Source: an uncultured Saccharospirillaceae bacterium (GTDB taxonomy: Bacteria > Pseudomonadota > Gammaproteobacteria > Pseudomonadales > Oceanobacteraceae). From it: DNA of 64,000 bases. Below are positions 44,298-53,676 of the stretch, piece after piece. The notes beneath the pieces were generated by a model, which was given only the letters and a program-made list of their open reading frames with translations, was not told the DNA's origin and made no database searches. Positions within the stretch are counted from its first letter, which is position 1. Each line of letters opens with the position of its first letter. The translations under genes were made by a program, and so were the position numbers. Location: NCBI GenBank assembly GCA_947503895.1, contig CANNFT010000008.1, forward strand, positions 186,001-250,000, read 5' to 3'.

Positions 44298-44930
44298 CTA
44301 GGCCAATACAGGGAATAGCCCTTTTAACCCATTAGCCAAAAACTCAATGGCTACGGCAGCCAATATCAAGCCCATAATTCGAGTGAATACATTCACACCA
44401 GTTTGGCTTAAGTATTTTGAGATGTAGCGTACAGACCGGAAGCATAAGTAAAGAATGGCGCTGACAATCAACAGAATCAACCCCACCAGCAAAAAGTGCA
44501 GGAAGCCTTCACCTTTATGCGTATAGAGGATGATCGTACTGATGGCACCTGGACCGGCTAACAATGGAATTGCCAACGGCACCACGGTAATTGATTCTTT
44601 TTTCTCGCTTTCTTTTTGTTCCGCTTTTGTTTGTTTGATCTGGCTGGTTTTACCGTTCATCATGGCCATCGCCATCAGCATAATTAAAATACCGCCCGCT
44701 ACACGAAATGAACTAATCGTAATACCAAAAAAATCGAGAATAAATTCCCCAATCAACATCGATACCACCAATATAATAAACACAGATGGCGGTGCCATTT
44801 TCGCCACATGATCACGCTCTGCATGATCCATGTGCGACGTTAAAGACATAAAAATAGGAATGGTGCCGATCGGGTTGATGATCGCAATCATGCCAATCAG
44901 CATCTTTGTGTATTCTGTGTAATCCAACAT
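44298..44930 (-). CDS. MarC family membrane protein
   Basis: A 210-residue inner-membrane protein of the MarC/UPF0056 family with six helices. Typical residues are IAIINPIGTIPIFMSLTSH in the first loop (here MIAIINPIGTIPIFMSL), RVAGGILIMLMAMAMMNG, and VVPLAIPLLAGPGAISTIIL, an internal repeat of the NP-x-G loop. The role is unknown despite the historic link to multiple antibiotic resistance. A charged loop of Lys and Glu (about residues 100-117) lies in the cytoplasm. It stands alone on the minus strand. Confidence 0.92.
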   Translation of the reverse strand: MLDYTEYTKMLIGMIAIINPIGTIPIFMSLTSHMDHAERDHVAKMAPPSVFIILVVSMLIGEFILDFFGITISSFRVAGGILIMLMAMAMMNGKTSQIKQTKAEQKESEKKESITVVPLAIPLLAGPGAISTIILYTHKGEGFLHFLLVGLILLIVSAILYLCFRSVRYISKYLSQTGVNVFTRIMGLILAAVAIEFLANGLKGLFPVLA

Positions 44931-45203
44931 TCGATTCTGGTCGTCCTAGTGTGAATTAAGGTCGTTGCTTAAGCGCCGCACTTGTACGCGAATTGTTTAT
45001 TGCTTTCAACAAAATATTGTTAATGCTACTTAGTTTTGAGCATAAGCAAGGACCTTCTTAAGAGCAAATGGCAAATTAACGTCATGTCATTAATACTGGC
45101 GCAAGTTTGACCATGCAGATCATCACGAGCGACTGAAGGCAGATCAAATCTGCCCAAGGTGCAAAGTGTCAGCGCACATTCCCATAGACATGTATCAATC
45201 GTT

Positions 45204-45680
45204 CTACGGGAATAGCGTTCGCTGTAAATAGGTATTTAACCAAAGCTCGATACCGTCTTGGTCCGCCTTTGAAAATCGCCCAACGGATGGACTGTCGATG
45301 TCTAAAACACCTAAGAGCTTATCTTGGAACACTACAGGGAAAACGATTTCGCTGTTAGACGCAGCATCACACGCAATATGGCCTTCAAACTGATGCACAT
45401 CTTCAATTCGCTGAATTGTACGAGTCGAAGCCGCTTTGCCACAAACACCTTTATCAAACGGTATGCGCACACAGGCAACCTTACCTTGAAACGGACCTAA
45501 CAGCAGTTCGTCGGGCTGGAGTGGGTCCACCCAATAAAATCCTGCCCAGTTAATGTCTTCCAGTTGCTCGAATATAAAGGCTGAGAACTGAGCCGAATTA
45601 CACACAAAGTCGGTTTCACCTGACAACAAACTGTTGAGCTGTGAATTCAAAGCTGCATAATCTTGTTCAAATTGGGTCAT
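45204..45680 (-). CDS. msrC: free methionine-(R)-sulfoxide reductase (GAF domain)
   Basis: A 158-residue GAF-domain enzyme of the fRMsr/YebR family that reduces free methionine-R-sulfoxide with thioredoxin. The catalytic cysteines are present: ACVRIPFDKGVCGKAAS contains two of them and HIACDAASNSEIVFPV the third. LEDINWAGFYWVD and LLGVLDIDSPSVGRF are also family phrases. The start MTQFEQDY at 45680 has TAGGA at the proper distance; a frame start at 45710 has none. It is a single gene. Confidence 0.93.
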   Translation of the reverse strand: MTQFEQDYAALNSQLNSLLSGETDFVCNSAQFSAFIFEQLEDINWAGFYWVDPLQPDELLLGPFQGKVACVRIPFDKGVCGKAASTRTIQRIEDVHQFEGHIACDAASNSEIVFPVVFQDKLLGVLDIDSPSVGRFSKADQDGIELWLNTYLQRTLFP

Positions 45681-46359
45681 GGCCATTCCTACATCGTCAT
45701 TAGATATCACGGCATGGTAGAGATTTTATCGCGAAAAAGTAACTGCATTTTTTACTTCGGGTAAGTACAAGATGTATAAGCACACCCTAAGGTCATCGTA
45801 CGTAAATGAATAGCACCGTCGCTTGAGTGAGAAGTTGACATAAAGACTTTCAGGCACGCATTCTACGCTAGACCATTAACGATTTATTACCCGCATGGTG
45901 ATAGGCTCGAATATGTTGCGGATGGCCGTTAGCTAATATGAGCGCCAGTTAATGATTAGAAGTCCATTTCGCAATGGCTAAGTTTTTAGTCATCTAAGAT
46001 AAATACGTTTGATTCATTAGCACAGTTTTCACTATACCCAGCGTTAAAATTAGGAATTGCTATGCAGACAAACGGATCTGAATGTTTGTTATTGTTAGCA
46101 TGATTCAATTAACTTTTACTTAGCTGCTTGAGAAGTAAATGAATTTAACTAAAGGGTGCGCGTGCCCACCATGACCTAAATTTAAAGTAAAGGGTCATAA
46201 CTTCTACGGCTCTGGCCATAACCTTTTGACTAGTCTCCTCAGCAAAAATGAATTCGTCAGCACGATGGTTCTTACCCATTTCAATAGGAGTTTAATGTCG
46301 TCTTGGGAAGGCTGGAACAAGTGCTGAAGATTGCCAGCAATATTAATATGCGGTGAGGT
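45681..46359. other. long gene-poor stretch
   Basis: About 680 bases without a supported gene, repeat or terminator. At 46295-46327 a ribosome binding site (AATAGGAG) stands before a ten-codon frame, MSSWEGWNKC, but no regulated gene follows on that strand. The stretch may be decayed coding sequence. Confidence 0.4.
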
Positions 46360-46497
46360 TTAATTTCGTTCTGGGCAATGCCACCTTCCTTCGGTAGAAG
46401 ACTTTAAATCTTTACGCCACGCCAGATATTCATTGTTGAGAAATAAATCGTGAATAAAAGTCGAGAGTTCTTTTTCTGTTTCTTCCAGGTCATGCAT
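46360..46497 (-). CDS. possible 45-residue small protein
   Basis: A short frame from the ATG at 46497 encodes MHDLEETEKELSTFIHDLF and goes on to NNEYLAWRKDLKSSTEG, ending WHCPERN. The composition (acidic amphipathic helix, tryptophans, no rare residue runs) is more protein-like than the random frames nearby. There is no strong ribosome binding site, and I recognise no family. Confidence 0.35.
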   Translation of the reverse strand: MHDLEETEKELSTFIHDLFLNNEYLAWRKDLKSSTEGRWHCPERN

Positions 46498-46580
46498 GGT
46501 TCATTCAATGGCTGCATTGTACGCTCAGTTAATTAATAATGTACCAGACCTCATCAAGTATATTCGTATATTGAGAATGT

Positions 46581-46616
46581 AAAAAAGGCGCAAAACGGGT
46601 GAAGTTTGACGCCTTT
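46581..46616 (-). terminator. terminator of the acyl-CoA dehydrogenase gene
   Basis: On the minus strand AAAGGCG and CGCCTTTTTT pair, with an inner CAAACTTC/GTTTTG stem between them, 37 bases after the stop, followed by a T run. Confidence 0.85.
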
Positions 46617-46653
46617 AGATCGAGACAAGAAAGTGTTCAATTTTCTTGTGTGG

Positions 46654-47796
46654 TTACAATATCGCTCTCGCGACGATTTCTTTCATAATTTCATTGGTAC
46701 CAGCATAGATTTTTTGCACGCGAGAGTCTGCCCAAGCCCGTGCGATTGGGTATTCCCACATATAGCCGTATCCGCCGTGGAGTTGCACACACTCATCCAT
46801 TACGCGACATTGTAAATCGGTTGAGATTTGCTTCATCATGGCAGCAGTCGGAATATCGAGCTTTTTCTCTAAATGCAACTCTAGGCAACGATCAACAAAA
46901 ACGCGCATGGCGGTCGTATCTGCGTGCATCTCTGCCATTTTAAAGCGAGTATTTTGAAATTTGGCAATTGATTTGCCGAATGCCGTACGTTCTTTCACGT
47001 ACTCTTTGGTTAATTCTAAAGCGGCTTCGCATGCGGCCACTGCACCGAGTCCTACGATTAAGCGCTCTTGGGGCAGCTCTTGCATCAAAGCAATAAAACC
47101 CATGCCTTCGGCAGAGCCTAATAAATTATCTGCAGGGATTTTAACGTCGTTAAAGAATAGCTCTGAAGTGTCTTGAGCTTTCATGCCCACTTTTTCTAGG
47201 TTACTGCCTTTTTCGAAACCTTCTGTGCCGGCTTCGACCAGAAATAAGCTGGTGCCTTTTGCGCCTTCTGCGGGGTTGGTTTTGGCTACCACGATGACCA
47301 GGTCAGCCATTTGACCATTCGTGATGAAGGTTTTCGACCCATTGAGAACGTAGTGGTCCCCTTTTTTAATGGCCGTTGTTTTCACCCCTTGCAGGTCTGA
47401 TCCGGCTCCGGGTTCGGTCATGGCAATGGCACCGATCATTTCACCACTGATTAACTTGGGTATGTAATGTTGCTTTTGCGCTTCGGTTCCCCAGTTCAAG
47501 ATATAAGGCATAATAATGTCGCTATGCAATGACCAGCCAATGCCTGAGCAGCCTGCTCTGGCGACTTCTTCGATGAGAACGGCACTGTAACGAAAATCAC
47601 AACCTAAACCGCCGTAGGCTTCTGGGGCGGTTGGGCAAAGAAATCCCATTTCTCCAGCTTTCGTCCACACTTCACGGCTGACTTGGCCATCTTTTTCCCA
47701 CTGTGCGTGGTAGGGCACGGCTTCCTTATCCAGAAATTTTTTAACCGTGCTGCGAAAACCTTCTAGGTCAGCGTCGAATAATGTACGCGGGATCAT
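46654..47796 (-). CDS. acyl-CoA dehydrogenase, long-chain/isovaleryl type
   Basis: A 380-residue FAD-dependent acyl-CoA dehydrogenase of the beta-oxidation type. FAD and substrate motifs are IAMTEPGAGSDLQGVKTTA, GSKTFITNG, and HGGYGYMWEYPIARAWAD. The usual catalytic Glu of the C-terminal YEGT motif is replaced: the sequence is IYAGTNEIMKE. Instead MQELPQERLIVG carries a Glu in the helix-G position used by long-chain and isovaleryl-CoA dehydrogenases, so the enzyme belongs with those. The gene is alone on the minus strand. The N-terminal RTLFDADLEGFRSTVKKFLD is usual for long-chain members. Confidence 0.92.
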   Translation of the reverse strand: MIPRTLFDADLEGFRSTVKKFLDKEAVPYHAQWEKDGQVSREVWTKAGEMGFLCPTAPEAYGGLGCDFRYSAVLIEEVARAGCSGIGWSLHSDIIMPYILNWGTEAQKQHYIPKLISGEMIGAIAMTEPGAGSDLQGVKTTAIKKGDHYVLNGSKTFITNGQMADLVIVVAKTNPAEGAKGTSLFLVEAGTEGFEKGSNLEKVGMKAQDTSELFFNDVKIPADNLLGSAEGMGFIALMQELPQERLIVGLGAVAACEAALELTKEYVKERTAFGKSIAKFQNTRFKMAEMHADTTAMRVFVDRCLELHLEKKLDIPTAAMMKQISTDLQCRVMDECVQLHGGYGYMWEYPIARAWADSRVQKIYAGTNEIMKEIVARAIL

Positions 47797-48310
47797 CTTA
47801 GTACCTCATTTTTATTTTTAGCGGTTTGCGGAAACTCGTACGAGCTTACTGGTCGACACGCGTAGGGATATGTCGTGTTCGTCCCTTCTGCCAATTTTGT
47901 ACGACTCAGGATTGGCATGTCTGTTTTTATACAGTCGACCGTTTCTTCTGTCCGAATTACATGAAAATGTCTAATGCTCATTGTCGTTGCCTCAGCACCG
48001 AGGGCGTCTCTTACGTTTTCCAGATACGTGAAATCAGTGTCGCAGTGAGGTGGGGGGTTGCTCAATGACGAAATCAGTCATATGCAATGGCCAGCCAGCC
48101 ATTTATATAATTAAAAATACGTAAAGGGGAAATTGAAAAACGAAAAGCGTCTATCTGGCAGAGAATGTGGCGTTTAGCGAATTTAAATGAATATTCCCAT
48201 CGCGCTAATTAAAGGTGTCGTGCTACGCACCGCTTTAGATGAATATTGTGCAGAGTGGAATGATTTTGAGCGATTGATGAGTATTCAAACGCTCAACGTG
48301 TTGATCAACG
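47797..48310. other. intergenic region between two minus-strand genes
   Basis: About 510 bases. Overlapping frames on both strands (47826-48068 plus and 47793-48065 minus) lack ribosome binding sites and family features. The region probably holds the promoter of the acyl-CoA dehydrogenase gene. Confidence 0.4.
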
Positions 48311-49324
48311 TCAGTGAGCCGCATTCTCAGCTTGGCGGTAGTCTCCGGGCGTCACCCCCGTCCATTTTTTAAATGCGCGGTGGAAAGTACTGGGTTCCGT
48401 AAATCCGACTTTTAATGCTATTTCATTGATGCTGAATTTATTTTGTCCGAGATGATAGATGGCGATATCGCGACGTACTTGATCTTTAATTTCTTGGAAC
48501 GAGGTCTCTTCTTCTTTCAAGCGACGGCGTAAAGTTTGTGTCGACGTGTTCAGTTGAAATGCGATGCTTTCGAAATCGGGCATTTCGTTTTCGGGGCTGC
48601 GCTCTAATATTTGACGAATTTGTGCGTTAATACTGGCTGTATTATTGGGTTTCACTAGAAAAGCGTAAGGCGCCTCTTTCATCAATTCTTCTAGATCTTG
48701 TTCGTTTCGAATAATCGGAAGGTCTAAATACTTATTTTCGATGCGAATCAAATTTTCAGGCTGATTAAAGCGTTGCTCACCATAAAAAAAGTAACGATAT
48801 TCATCGGCGTGCGGAGGACGAGAATAGCGAAAATCAGCGACCTCAATAGGAATACGTTTGCCGGTCAGCCAGCAGCTTAATCGGTGCCAGAGCACCAAAT
48901 GAAACTCTGTCATGTAATGGTGTTTATTTAGGCTGGGTCGGCGCTGATTGATCACAATCGCACCGCTTTGCGCATCGACGTTAAATTCCGGTTGAATCGC
49001 CATGTCAAACAATGAATAGAAGCGAGTACCCTTTATGAGGGCATCCTTCAAGGACGAGCTGTGGATAATCAGCTGGCAAAGGGTTTCAAAGGTGCCCGGC
49101 ATACAACGTTTGTCGTCCTGGCCGAGGCATTCATCTTGTAGATCATTCGCCAATACCCGCAGTAATTTAGCCATCTTGTCTGGGTAAACTCGGGCTTTAG
49201 GCTCACTTAATAACTCTAATCCAATATCGGCTTTATTTAAGATAGATTGTGCGTCCAGCCCTTTGGCTGTAGCCCCTGCTATCGCTGCTCGAACATAGTG
49301 ACTGGCGATGGTTGTTGTTTTCAT
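48311..49324 (-). CDS. AraC family transcriptional regulator with Arabinose_bd-type sensor domain
   Basis: A 337-residue regulator with the N-terminal arabinose-binding-like domain of the OruR/GliR type (AAIAGATAKGLDAQSILNKADI, then LCQLIIHSSSLKDALIKGTRFY) and a C-terminal HTH_18 (FQLNTSTQTLRRRLKEE, then EIALKVGFTEPSTFHRAFKKWTGVTPGDYR). Such regulators control fatty acid, aromatic or amino acid catabolism genes. The start MKTTTIASHYV at 49324 was chosen because homologues begin there; the frame extends to 49360. It lies divergent from a SnoaL-like gene, and the acyl-CoA dehydrogenase gene is downstream on the same strand, a plausible target (inference). Confidence 0.9.
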   Translation of the reverse strand: MKTTTIASHYVRAAIAGATAKGLDAQSILNKADIGLELLSEPKARVYPDKMAKLLRVLANDLQDECLGQDDKRCMPGTFETLCQLIIHSSSLKDALIKGTRFYSLFDMAIQPEFNVDAQSGAIVINQRRPSLNKHHYMTEFHLVLWHRLSCWLTGKRIPIEVADFRYSRPPHADEYRYFFYGEQRFNQPENLIRIENKYLDLPIIRNEQDLEELMKEAPYAFLVKPNNTASINAQIRQILERSPENEMPDFESIAFQLNTSTQTLRRRLKEEETSFQEIKDQVRRDIAIYHLGQNKFSINEIALKVGFTEPSTFHRAFKKWTGVTPGDYRQAENAAH

Positions 49325-49674
49325 AGAAGGCCCTTTTCCACATCTGTCTCCGTGATGCAACCTGACAGCGACACAAGCTTTGAATCTAAATTCACGGATT
49401 CAATATCATACCCATGCCGCACTATAGTGCAATACCTGCCATGTTAACCGATGTTGACTTATTTTGTCTCTTGCAAGGCTGAAGAGGTGACTTAAACGGG
49501 TCGAAACGGGTGAAGTCTGGGCGCGTGATCAAGGGGGTTATCAGATGCATTGAGTCTATCCCATTGGCTCGGTTTGAATGAAAGGGTCGGTAATTGGCTA
49601 TTGGATCGAGCAATGATTGGATTGGGCTACGCTTCAAGCATGAACCGAATCTTCTCTCATGTTGGTCAACGCTC
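49325..49674. other. divergent region upstream of the SnoaL-like gene
   Basis: About 350 bases that hold the promoter of the AraC-type gene. Frames here belong to upstream extensions of the 49675 gene without homology. Nothing else was seen. Confidence 0.4.
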
Positions 49675-50058
49675 ATGTCGCTTACACAAAAACGTAATAA
49701 AGAAAATGCCATGGCCTTTTATGAATTGGCTTTCTTAGGAAACCCTATCGAAGCCGTTCGTCGTTATGTGGGGAAAGAGTATATTCAACACAATCCACTC
49801 GTCGGTGATGGTCCGCAAGCGTTTATCGATTACTTTGAGGACATGAGGGACGTCTACCCCAACAAGTCGATCAAATTTGTTCGATCTGTTGTCGAGGGAG
49901 ATTTAGTGGCGCTGCATACTCATCAAGTTTGGCCTGATCAAGAGGAATACGTCACTATGGATTTTTTTCGTTTCGATGAATGCGGAAAAATTATTGAGCA
50001 CTGGGATGTGATTCAAAAAGTGCCGGAGGACACAAAAAACGGGCACTTAATGTATTAA
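49675..50058 (+). CDS. SnoaL-like / nuclear transport factor 2 family protein
   Basis: A 127-residue cone-shaped alpha+beta barrel protein of the SnoaL-like (NTF2) superfamily. Characteristic phrases are AMAFYELAFLGNPIEAVRRYVG, YIQHNPLVGDGPQAFIDYF, VVEGDLVALHTHQVWPDQEEY and the last strands FFRFDECGKIIEHWDVIQKVP. Members include polyketide cyclases, isomerases and many uncharacterised proteins; the active-site residues vary, so no reaction is assigned. The ATG at 49675 matches homologue length; upstream frame from 49594 appears non-homologous. Confidence 0.85.
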   Translation: MSLTQKRNKENAMAFYELAFLGNPIEAVRRYVGKEYIQHNPLVGDGPQAFIDYFEDMRDVYPNKSIKFVRSVVEGDLVALHTHQVWPDQEEYVTMDFFRFDECGKIIEHWDVIQKVPEDTKNGHLMY

Positions 50059-50103
50059 AGGGCGGCAGACCTTATCCTACGAGGAAGGGGAGTCATGCCA
50101 TTT

Positions 50104-50180
50104 TCTGTGTTGTGTTTTTTTGATTTAACCCATTAGATCTTTAAAGCACGCATTAAAACACGTTCTTAGTATGAGGCGAT
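50104..50180. repeat. partial copy B of the hairpin repeat
   Basis: CTGTGTTGTGTTTTTTTGATTTAACCC ATTAGATCTTTAAAGCACGC (in two parts) matches the central hairpin of the element at 10072 over about 45 bases, then similarity fades. The ends typical of the full-length copies are missing. Confidence 0.55.
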
Positions 50181-50312
50181 CTAACAGTCATAACTTTATT
50201 CATTCGGCAGAAAGGAGGCTGAATATTCCTGCCAATTAGGCTGAATCAATCTGTTATAGGCGTTGCAATGGTTAAATGCTATTTTGTGGCGACGTTGAAA
50301 AGGATGGTCAGT

Positions 50313-51473
50313 ATGTTATCGGGTTTAAAAGTTTTAGATTTCTCTGCGTTACTACCAGGACCTTACGCTACATTAATGATGGCAGATATGGGAGCTGAGG
50401 TGTTAAGGGTGGAATCACCCACTCGTCCTGATTTAGTGCGAGCATTGCCGCCGCAAGATGCCAGCGGCCAAAGCGCGGCACACAGTTATTTAAATCGCGG
50501 TAAACGAGCCATTACTTTAGATCTAAAACAGCCTGAATCCATCGAAATTATCACGAAACTGATCAAAGAATATGACATTGTGGTTGAACAATTTCGCCCA
50601 GGTGTCATGAAAAAATTGGGGCTGGATTACGCGTCACTAGCCGCAATTAATCCTGCACTAATTTATTGCTCAATCACCGGTTATGGGCAAACAGGCCCAT
50701 TAAAGCATCGCGCTGGCCACGATATTAATTACCTTGCTCGATCGGGCGTTGCAGATTATTCACGGCGACTTGGGGAAGCACCTATACCGCAGGGCATTCA
50801 AATTGCTGACATTGCAGGTGGGAGTCACCATGCTGTGATGGGAATTTTGGCTGCCGTAGTTCAAAGGCTAAGATCGAAGAAAGGACAATACTTAGACATC
50901 AGCATGACGGATTGTGCGTTTAGCATGAACGCCATGTTTGCGGCAGGTTATTTGGGTGGAGAGGTCGAACCAACAGCAGAATCGAATATGCTCAATGGCG
51001 GCAGCTTTTATGATTACTACGAAACGTCTGATGGTCGATTTATGTCGGTAGGATCACTGGAGCCTCAATTCTTAAAACAGATTTGTGAGGCCCTTGATTT
51101 AACATCGCTGCTATCCCTAGCGGCTAGCCCTAAACCAAATGAAAGCAAGCAATTTAAAGATGCATTAAAAGAAACGTTCCTGCGTCATGATTTTAATCAT
51201 TGGTGCAATGTTTTTTCTGATTTGGACTGCTGTGTTGAGCCGGTATTATCTTTTGCTGAAGCGGTAACCCAACCTCACGCTCAAGAACGTGGCTGGGTAA
51301 CGCAGATATGCGCGAACGAAAAATCGATTCCACAATTAAGTAATCCGATTCTTAAAACAGGTGAGGGCAAAGAAGCGGGCAGGGAATTGGGCGCACATAC
51401 TCATTCGGTACTCAGAGATTTAGGGTTTACGGATGACGATATTCAAGCATATAAAACGCGAAAAATAATCTAG
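50313..51473 (+). CDS. CaiB/BaiF CoA-transferase family protein, alpha-methylacyl-CoA racemase-like
   Basis: A 386-residue class III CoA-transferase-fold protein. The N-terminal LSGLKVLDFSALLPGPYATLMMADMGAEV begins as LKVLDFSALLPGPYATLMMAD; GADVL-type and RGKRAITLDLKQ loops follow. RAGHDINYLARSGV carries the His and Asp used by alpha-methylacyl-CoA racemase (AMACR), which epimerises 2-methyl-branched acyl-CoA before beta-oxidation, and the C-terminal CVEPVLSFAEAVTQPHAQERG fits the same group. The ATG at 50313 was chosen over 50304 because AAGGA lies nine bases upstream. An AMACR role suits the lipid-catabolism genes around, but CoA transfer cannot be excluded. Confidence 0.88.
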   Translation: MLSGLKVLDFSALLPGPYATLMMADMGAEVLRVESPTRPDLVRALPPQDASGQSAAHSYLNRGKRAITLDLKQPESIEIITKLIKEYDIVVEQFRPGVMKKLGLDYASLAAINPALIYCSITGYGQTGPLKHRAGHDINYLARSGVADYSRRLGEAPIPQGIQIADIAGGSHHAVMGILAAVVQRLRSKKGQYLDISMTDCAFSMNAMFAAGYLGGEVEPTAESNMLNGGSFYDYYETSDGRFMSVGSLEPQFLKQICEALDLTSLLSLAASPKPNESKQFKDALKETFLRHDFNHWCNVFSDLDCCVEPVLSFAEAVTQPHAQERGWVTQICANEKSIPQLSNPILKTGEGKEAGRELGAHTHSVLRDLGFTDDDIQAYKTRKII

Positions 51474-51577
51474 CGTTTATCGTTTTAATGGGCTGCTTCC
51501 CACAATCATCCGGCAGTTTTGAGGACTTATGCTGGGAGAGTTGGCCAATGTGTATAATATGCCTGAGCGGATGTGTT

Positions 51578-52249
51578 ATGAAGTGGGTAAAAAACTTGTT
51601 AATCGTGTTAATCATTGGCACGGTCACAGCTTGCAGTACGCTTAAAGATTGGCGCTACGCCACACATGACGAAACTGATTTACACTCAATCTATGTGGTT
51701 AGCCACGGTTGGCATACTGGAATGGTGATTCCACAGCGAGCAGTTCGTAAGGCCCTTCCTTTCTTGAATAATACATTTAGTCGTTCATCCGACAGTCTTC
51801 AGAATTCGTCTTTTTTTGAAATTGGCTGGGGCGACAAAGGGTTTTATCAATCGGAAGAAATCACTTCCAGTTTAACGCTTCAAGCGATATTTTGGCCGAC
51901 TGACAGTGTGATGCATGTCGTGGCTTTTAATTCTCCACCGGATGAGTATTTTATTGGCAGCGAAGTGGTGGAAGTGCCGTTATCGTCGCAGGCTTTGCAG
52001 GCACTACTAATGGGCATCTCTTCCTCATTTTATTACGATAAACGTGGAGAGCCGGTTGCTACAAAAAAAGGGTTATACGGCGATAGCTATTTTTATCAAG
52101 CGGTTGGTTATTACCATCTCACCAATACGTGTAATACTTGGACAGCTTCGATGCTTAACACCGCAGGTGTGCCCATTCGTACGATTTTAACCCTCACCGC
52201 CAGCAGTGTGATGAAGCAAGTACGTGCTGCGTTAATGTGCAAAAAGTGA
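51578..52249 (+). CDS. DUF2459 (TIGR02117) family lipoprotein
   Basis: A 223-residue protein of the DUF2459/TIGR02117 family, of unknown function. The N-terminus is a lipoprotein signal (MKWVKNLLIVLIIGTVTACS, Cys about residue 19). Family phrases are IYVVSHGWHTGMVIP near residue 40, FFEIGWGDKGFYQ, and CNTWTASMLNTAGVPI near the end. Known genomic links in other bacteria include polyhydroxyalkanoate and lipid genes. The start at 51578 was selected for the lipobox; the frame runs upstream to 51488. It follows the AMACR-like gene by 104 bases. Confidence 0.87.
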   Translation: MKWVKNLLIVLIIGTVTACSTLKDWRYATHDETDLHSIYVVSHGWHTGMVIPQRAVRKALPFLNNTFSRSSDSLQNSSFFEIGWGDKGFYQSEEITSSLTLQAIFWPTDSVMHVVAFNSPPDEYFIGSEVVEVPLSSQALQALLMGISSSFYYDKRGEPVATKKGLYGDSYFYQAVGYYHLTNTCNTWTASMLNTAGVPIRTILTLTASSVMKQVRAALMCKK

Positions 52250-52426
52250 AAATTACGGCCGCTAACAAGTTGCATTTAGCGTTTCCCGAAAACAAGCCGG
52301 AGAGCGAAGTAAATTAAGGACGTTAAATAGAGGATTAATCAAAATACTAAAAAGCGGCCGATATCAGTCTACCTCTAAAGAATTTGGTTTTACTTACTGA
52401 AGTCTTAGTCATTATTCGAGAACGCA

Positions 52427-53140
52427 TTATTGAACGACATCAAAACTATAGGTGCGCCGTTGAATCCCTCTAATAAAACCACCTTCACCGAAGTTGGGAT
52501 CAAGTGAGCCCGCTTGAGAACGTTCTAATATTACCGTTCCGTCGCAAGACGTTGCATTGTCGGGTAGGTCACTCAGTTGAAATCTGTAAGTACCATCATC
52601 CGGACTTGAATCGCCCGCTATGGATATCCTACTGCTTCCGCCGCCTTCTAAACTGCATATATATGTGAACGAAAAACTTAAATCGCCATCGGCCGTTGGC
52701 GTCCAGTTCAGGGTCACGACATCATTAAACTGAAAATCTAAATTCTGTTCAGATGTGATGCCAAAGGGGTCGGGGAGCATCACCGTAGAGCTTGGTGCGC
52801 TGGTGTCTTCCGATCTTGTAAACGACACTAAAAATTGAGTATTGACGCTATCCCCAGAAAAGGCGGTTTCATAATACGTACTCAGGATATCATCTACTCT
52901 GGTTAACGTATGCTCTTCACCATTGGCGAAAGCGGTGAGTGAATCAGATGAAGTCAATTCCAACTGTGAGCCGCCGACGCCTGAGCCAACGTAAAGCGTT
53001 ACTTCTACTTTTGTGCTGCTGTTTCCGGTGGCAATGACTTTAATTTCGGCTCGGATACCGTCGGTTTTAACGTTATCCGATTCAGTGCTGGAGCACCCTA
53101 CCAGCAGGCCAATACAAATGATAAAAAGCGAACGTAACAT
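52427..53140 (-). CDS. hypothetical lipoprotein
   Basis: A 237-residue protein with a clear lipobox (MLRSLFIICIGLLVGCSS, Cys at residue 16). The mature part is rich in Ser, Thr, Asp and Gly and alternates beta-like strands (VEVTLYVGSGVGGSQLELTS, LDFQFNDVVTLNWTPTADGD), suggesting immunoglobulin-like beta-sandwich folds. Two cysteines (YICSLEGG and TSCDGTV) may form a disulfide. No family was recognised. GGGGGC precedes the ATG. It is a single gene on the minus strand, probably outer-membrane anchored. Confidence 0.78.
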   Translation of the reverse strand: MLRSLFIICIGLLVGCSSTESDNVKTDGIRAEIKVIATGNSSTKVEVTLYVGSGVGGSQLELTSSDSLTAFANGEEHTLTRVDDILSTYYETAFSGDSVNTQFLVSFTRSEDTSAPSSTVMLPDPFGITSEQNLDFQFNDVVTLNWTPTADGDLSFSFTYICSLEGGGSSRISIAGDSSPDDGTYRFQLSDLPDNATSCDGTVILERSQAGSLDPNFGEGGFIRGIQRRTYSFDVVQ

Positions 53141-53676
53141 TGCGGTGCCCCCAATAAAGTTTGGCATCTAATAAGCGTAGCAGATCAATTTACGGGAGAC
53201 TTATAGGATGTGCGCCTTGAGTAGAATGATGCTGTTGATGAAGGCAGAAATATTTCATTGAATTCACGGCCTACACGACCGGCCAGTACTTTAGACTCAA
53301 TGCGGTGCAGGCATCGGTGTGCTAGTTTGCTCCCTCGATTTAGTGATTCTTGACTTCACTTCACAATGTTTTTGTATATACGGTCAGTGTATTATCAGAA
53401 TCGAAACCGGATATTCAAATATGAAGCAAATGCAAGAGCCCAGTAATGATGGGAGGTCGAGAGCCGTTTAGTCATTCGATCATGGTAACCGGTAACAGAT
53501 CAGGTTATTTGATGCGTCGATTATAACGGTGGCATAATGTGCGCTATGAACCTTGGTTGGTCAGAAAAGCTGTTGATTTACAGTAAGAAATACTTTGACG
53601 GCTGGATAATGATAGAGCAGATTATCAGGAACCAAGATTGATAGCTGAATTGTTAAGTGCTACTAAAGTTGAAACT
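53141..53676. other. intergenic region at the edge of the accessory stretch
   Basis: About 530 bases between the lipoprotein gene and the DUF4238 gene. No ORF or strong repeat was found. AGGAACCAAGA stands before a TTG at 53638, an alternative start of the next gene. Confidence 0.4.

Noticed and set aside
46295..46327. Ten-codon frame MSSWEGWNKC with a good ribosome binding site, like a tryptophan leader peptide
   Set aside because: No tryptophan gene or attenuator hairpins follow on that strand; the next plus-strand gene is more than 3 kb away.
47793..48068. Overlapping ORFs on both strands between the acyl-CoA dehydrogenase and AraC genes
   Set aside because: Neither has a start signal or recognisable sequence, and they mirror each other in the same DNA.
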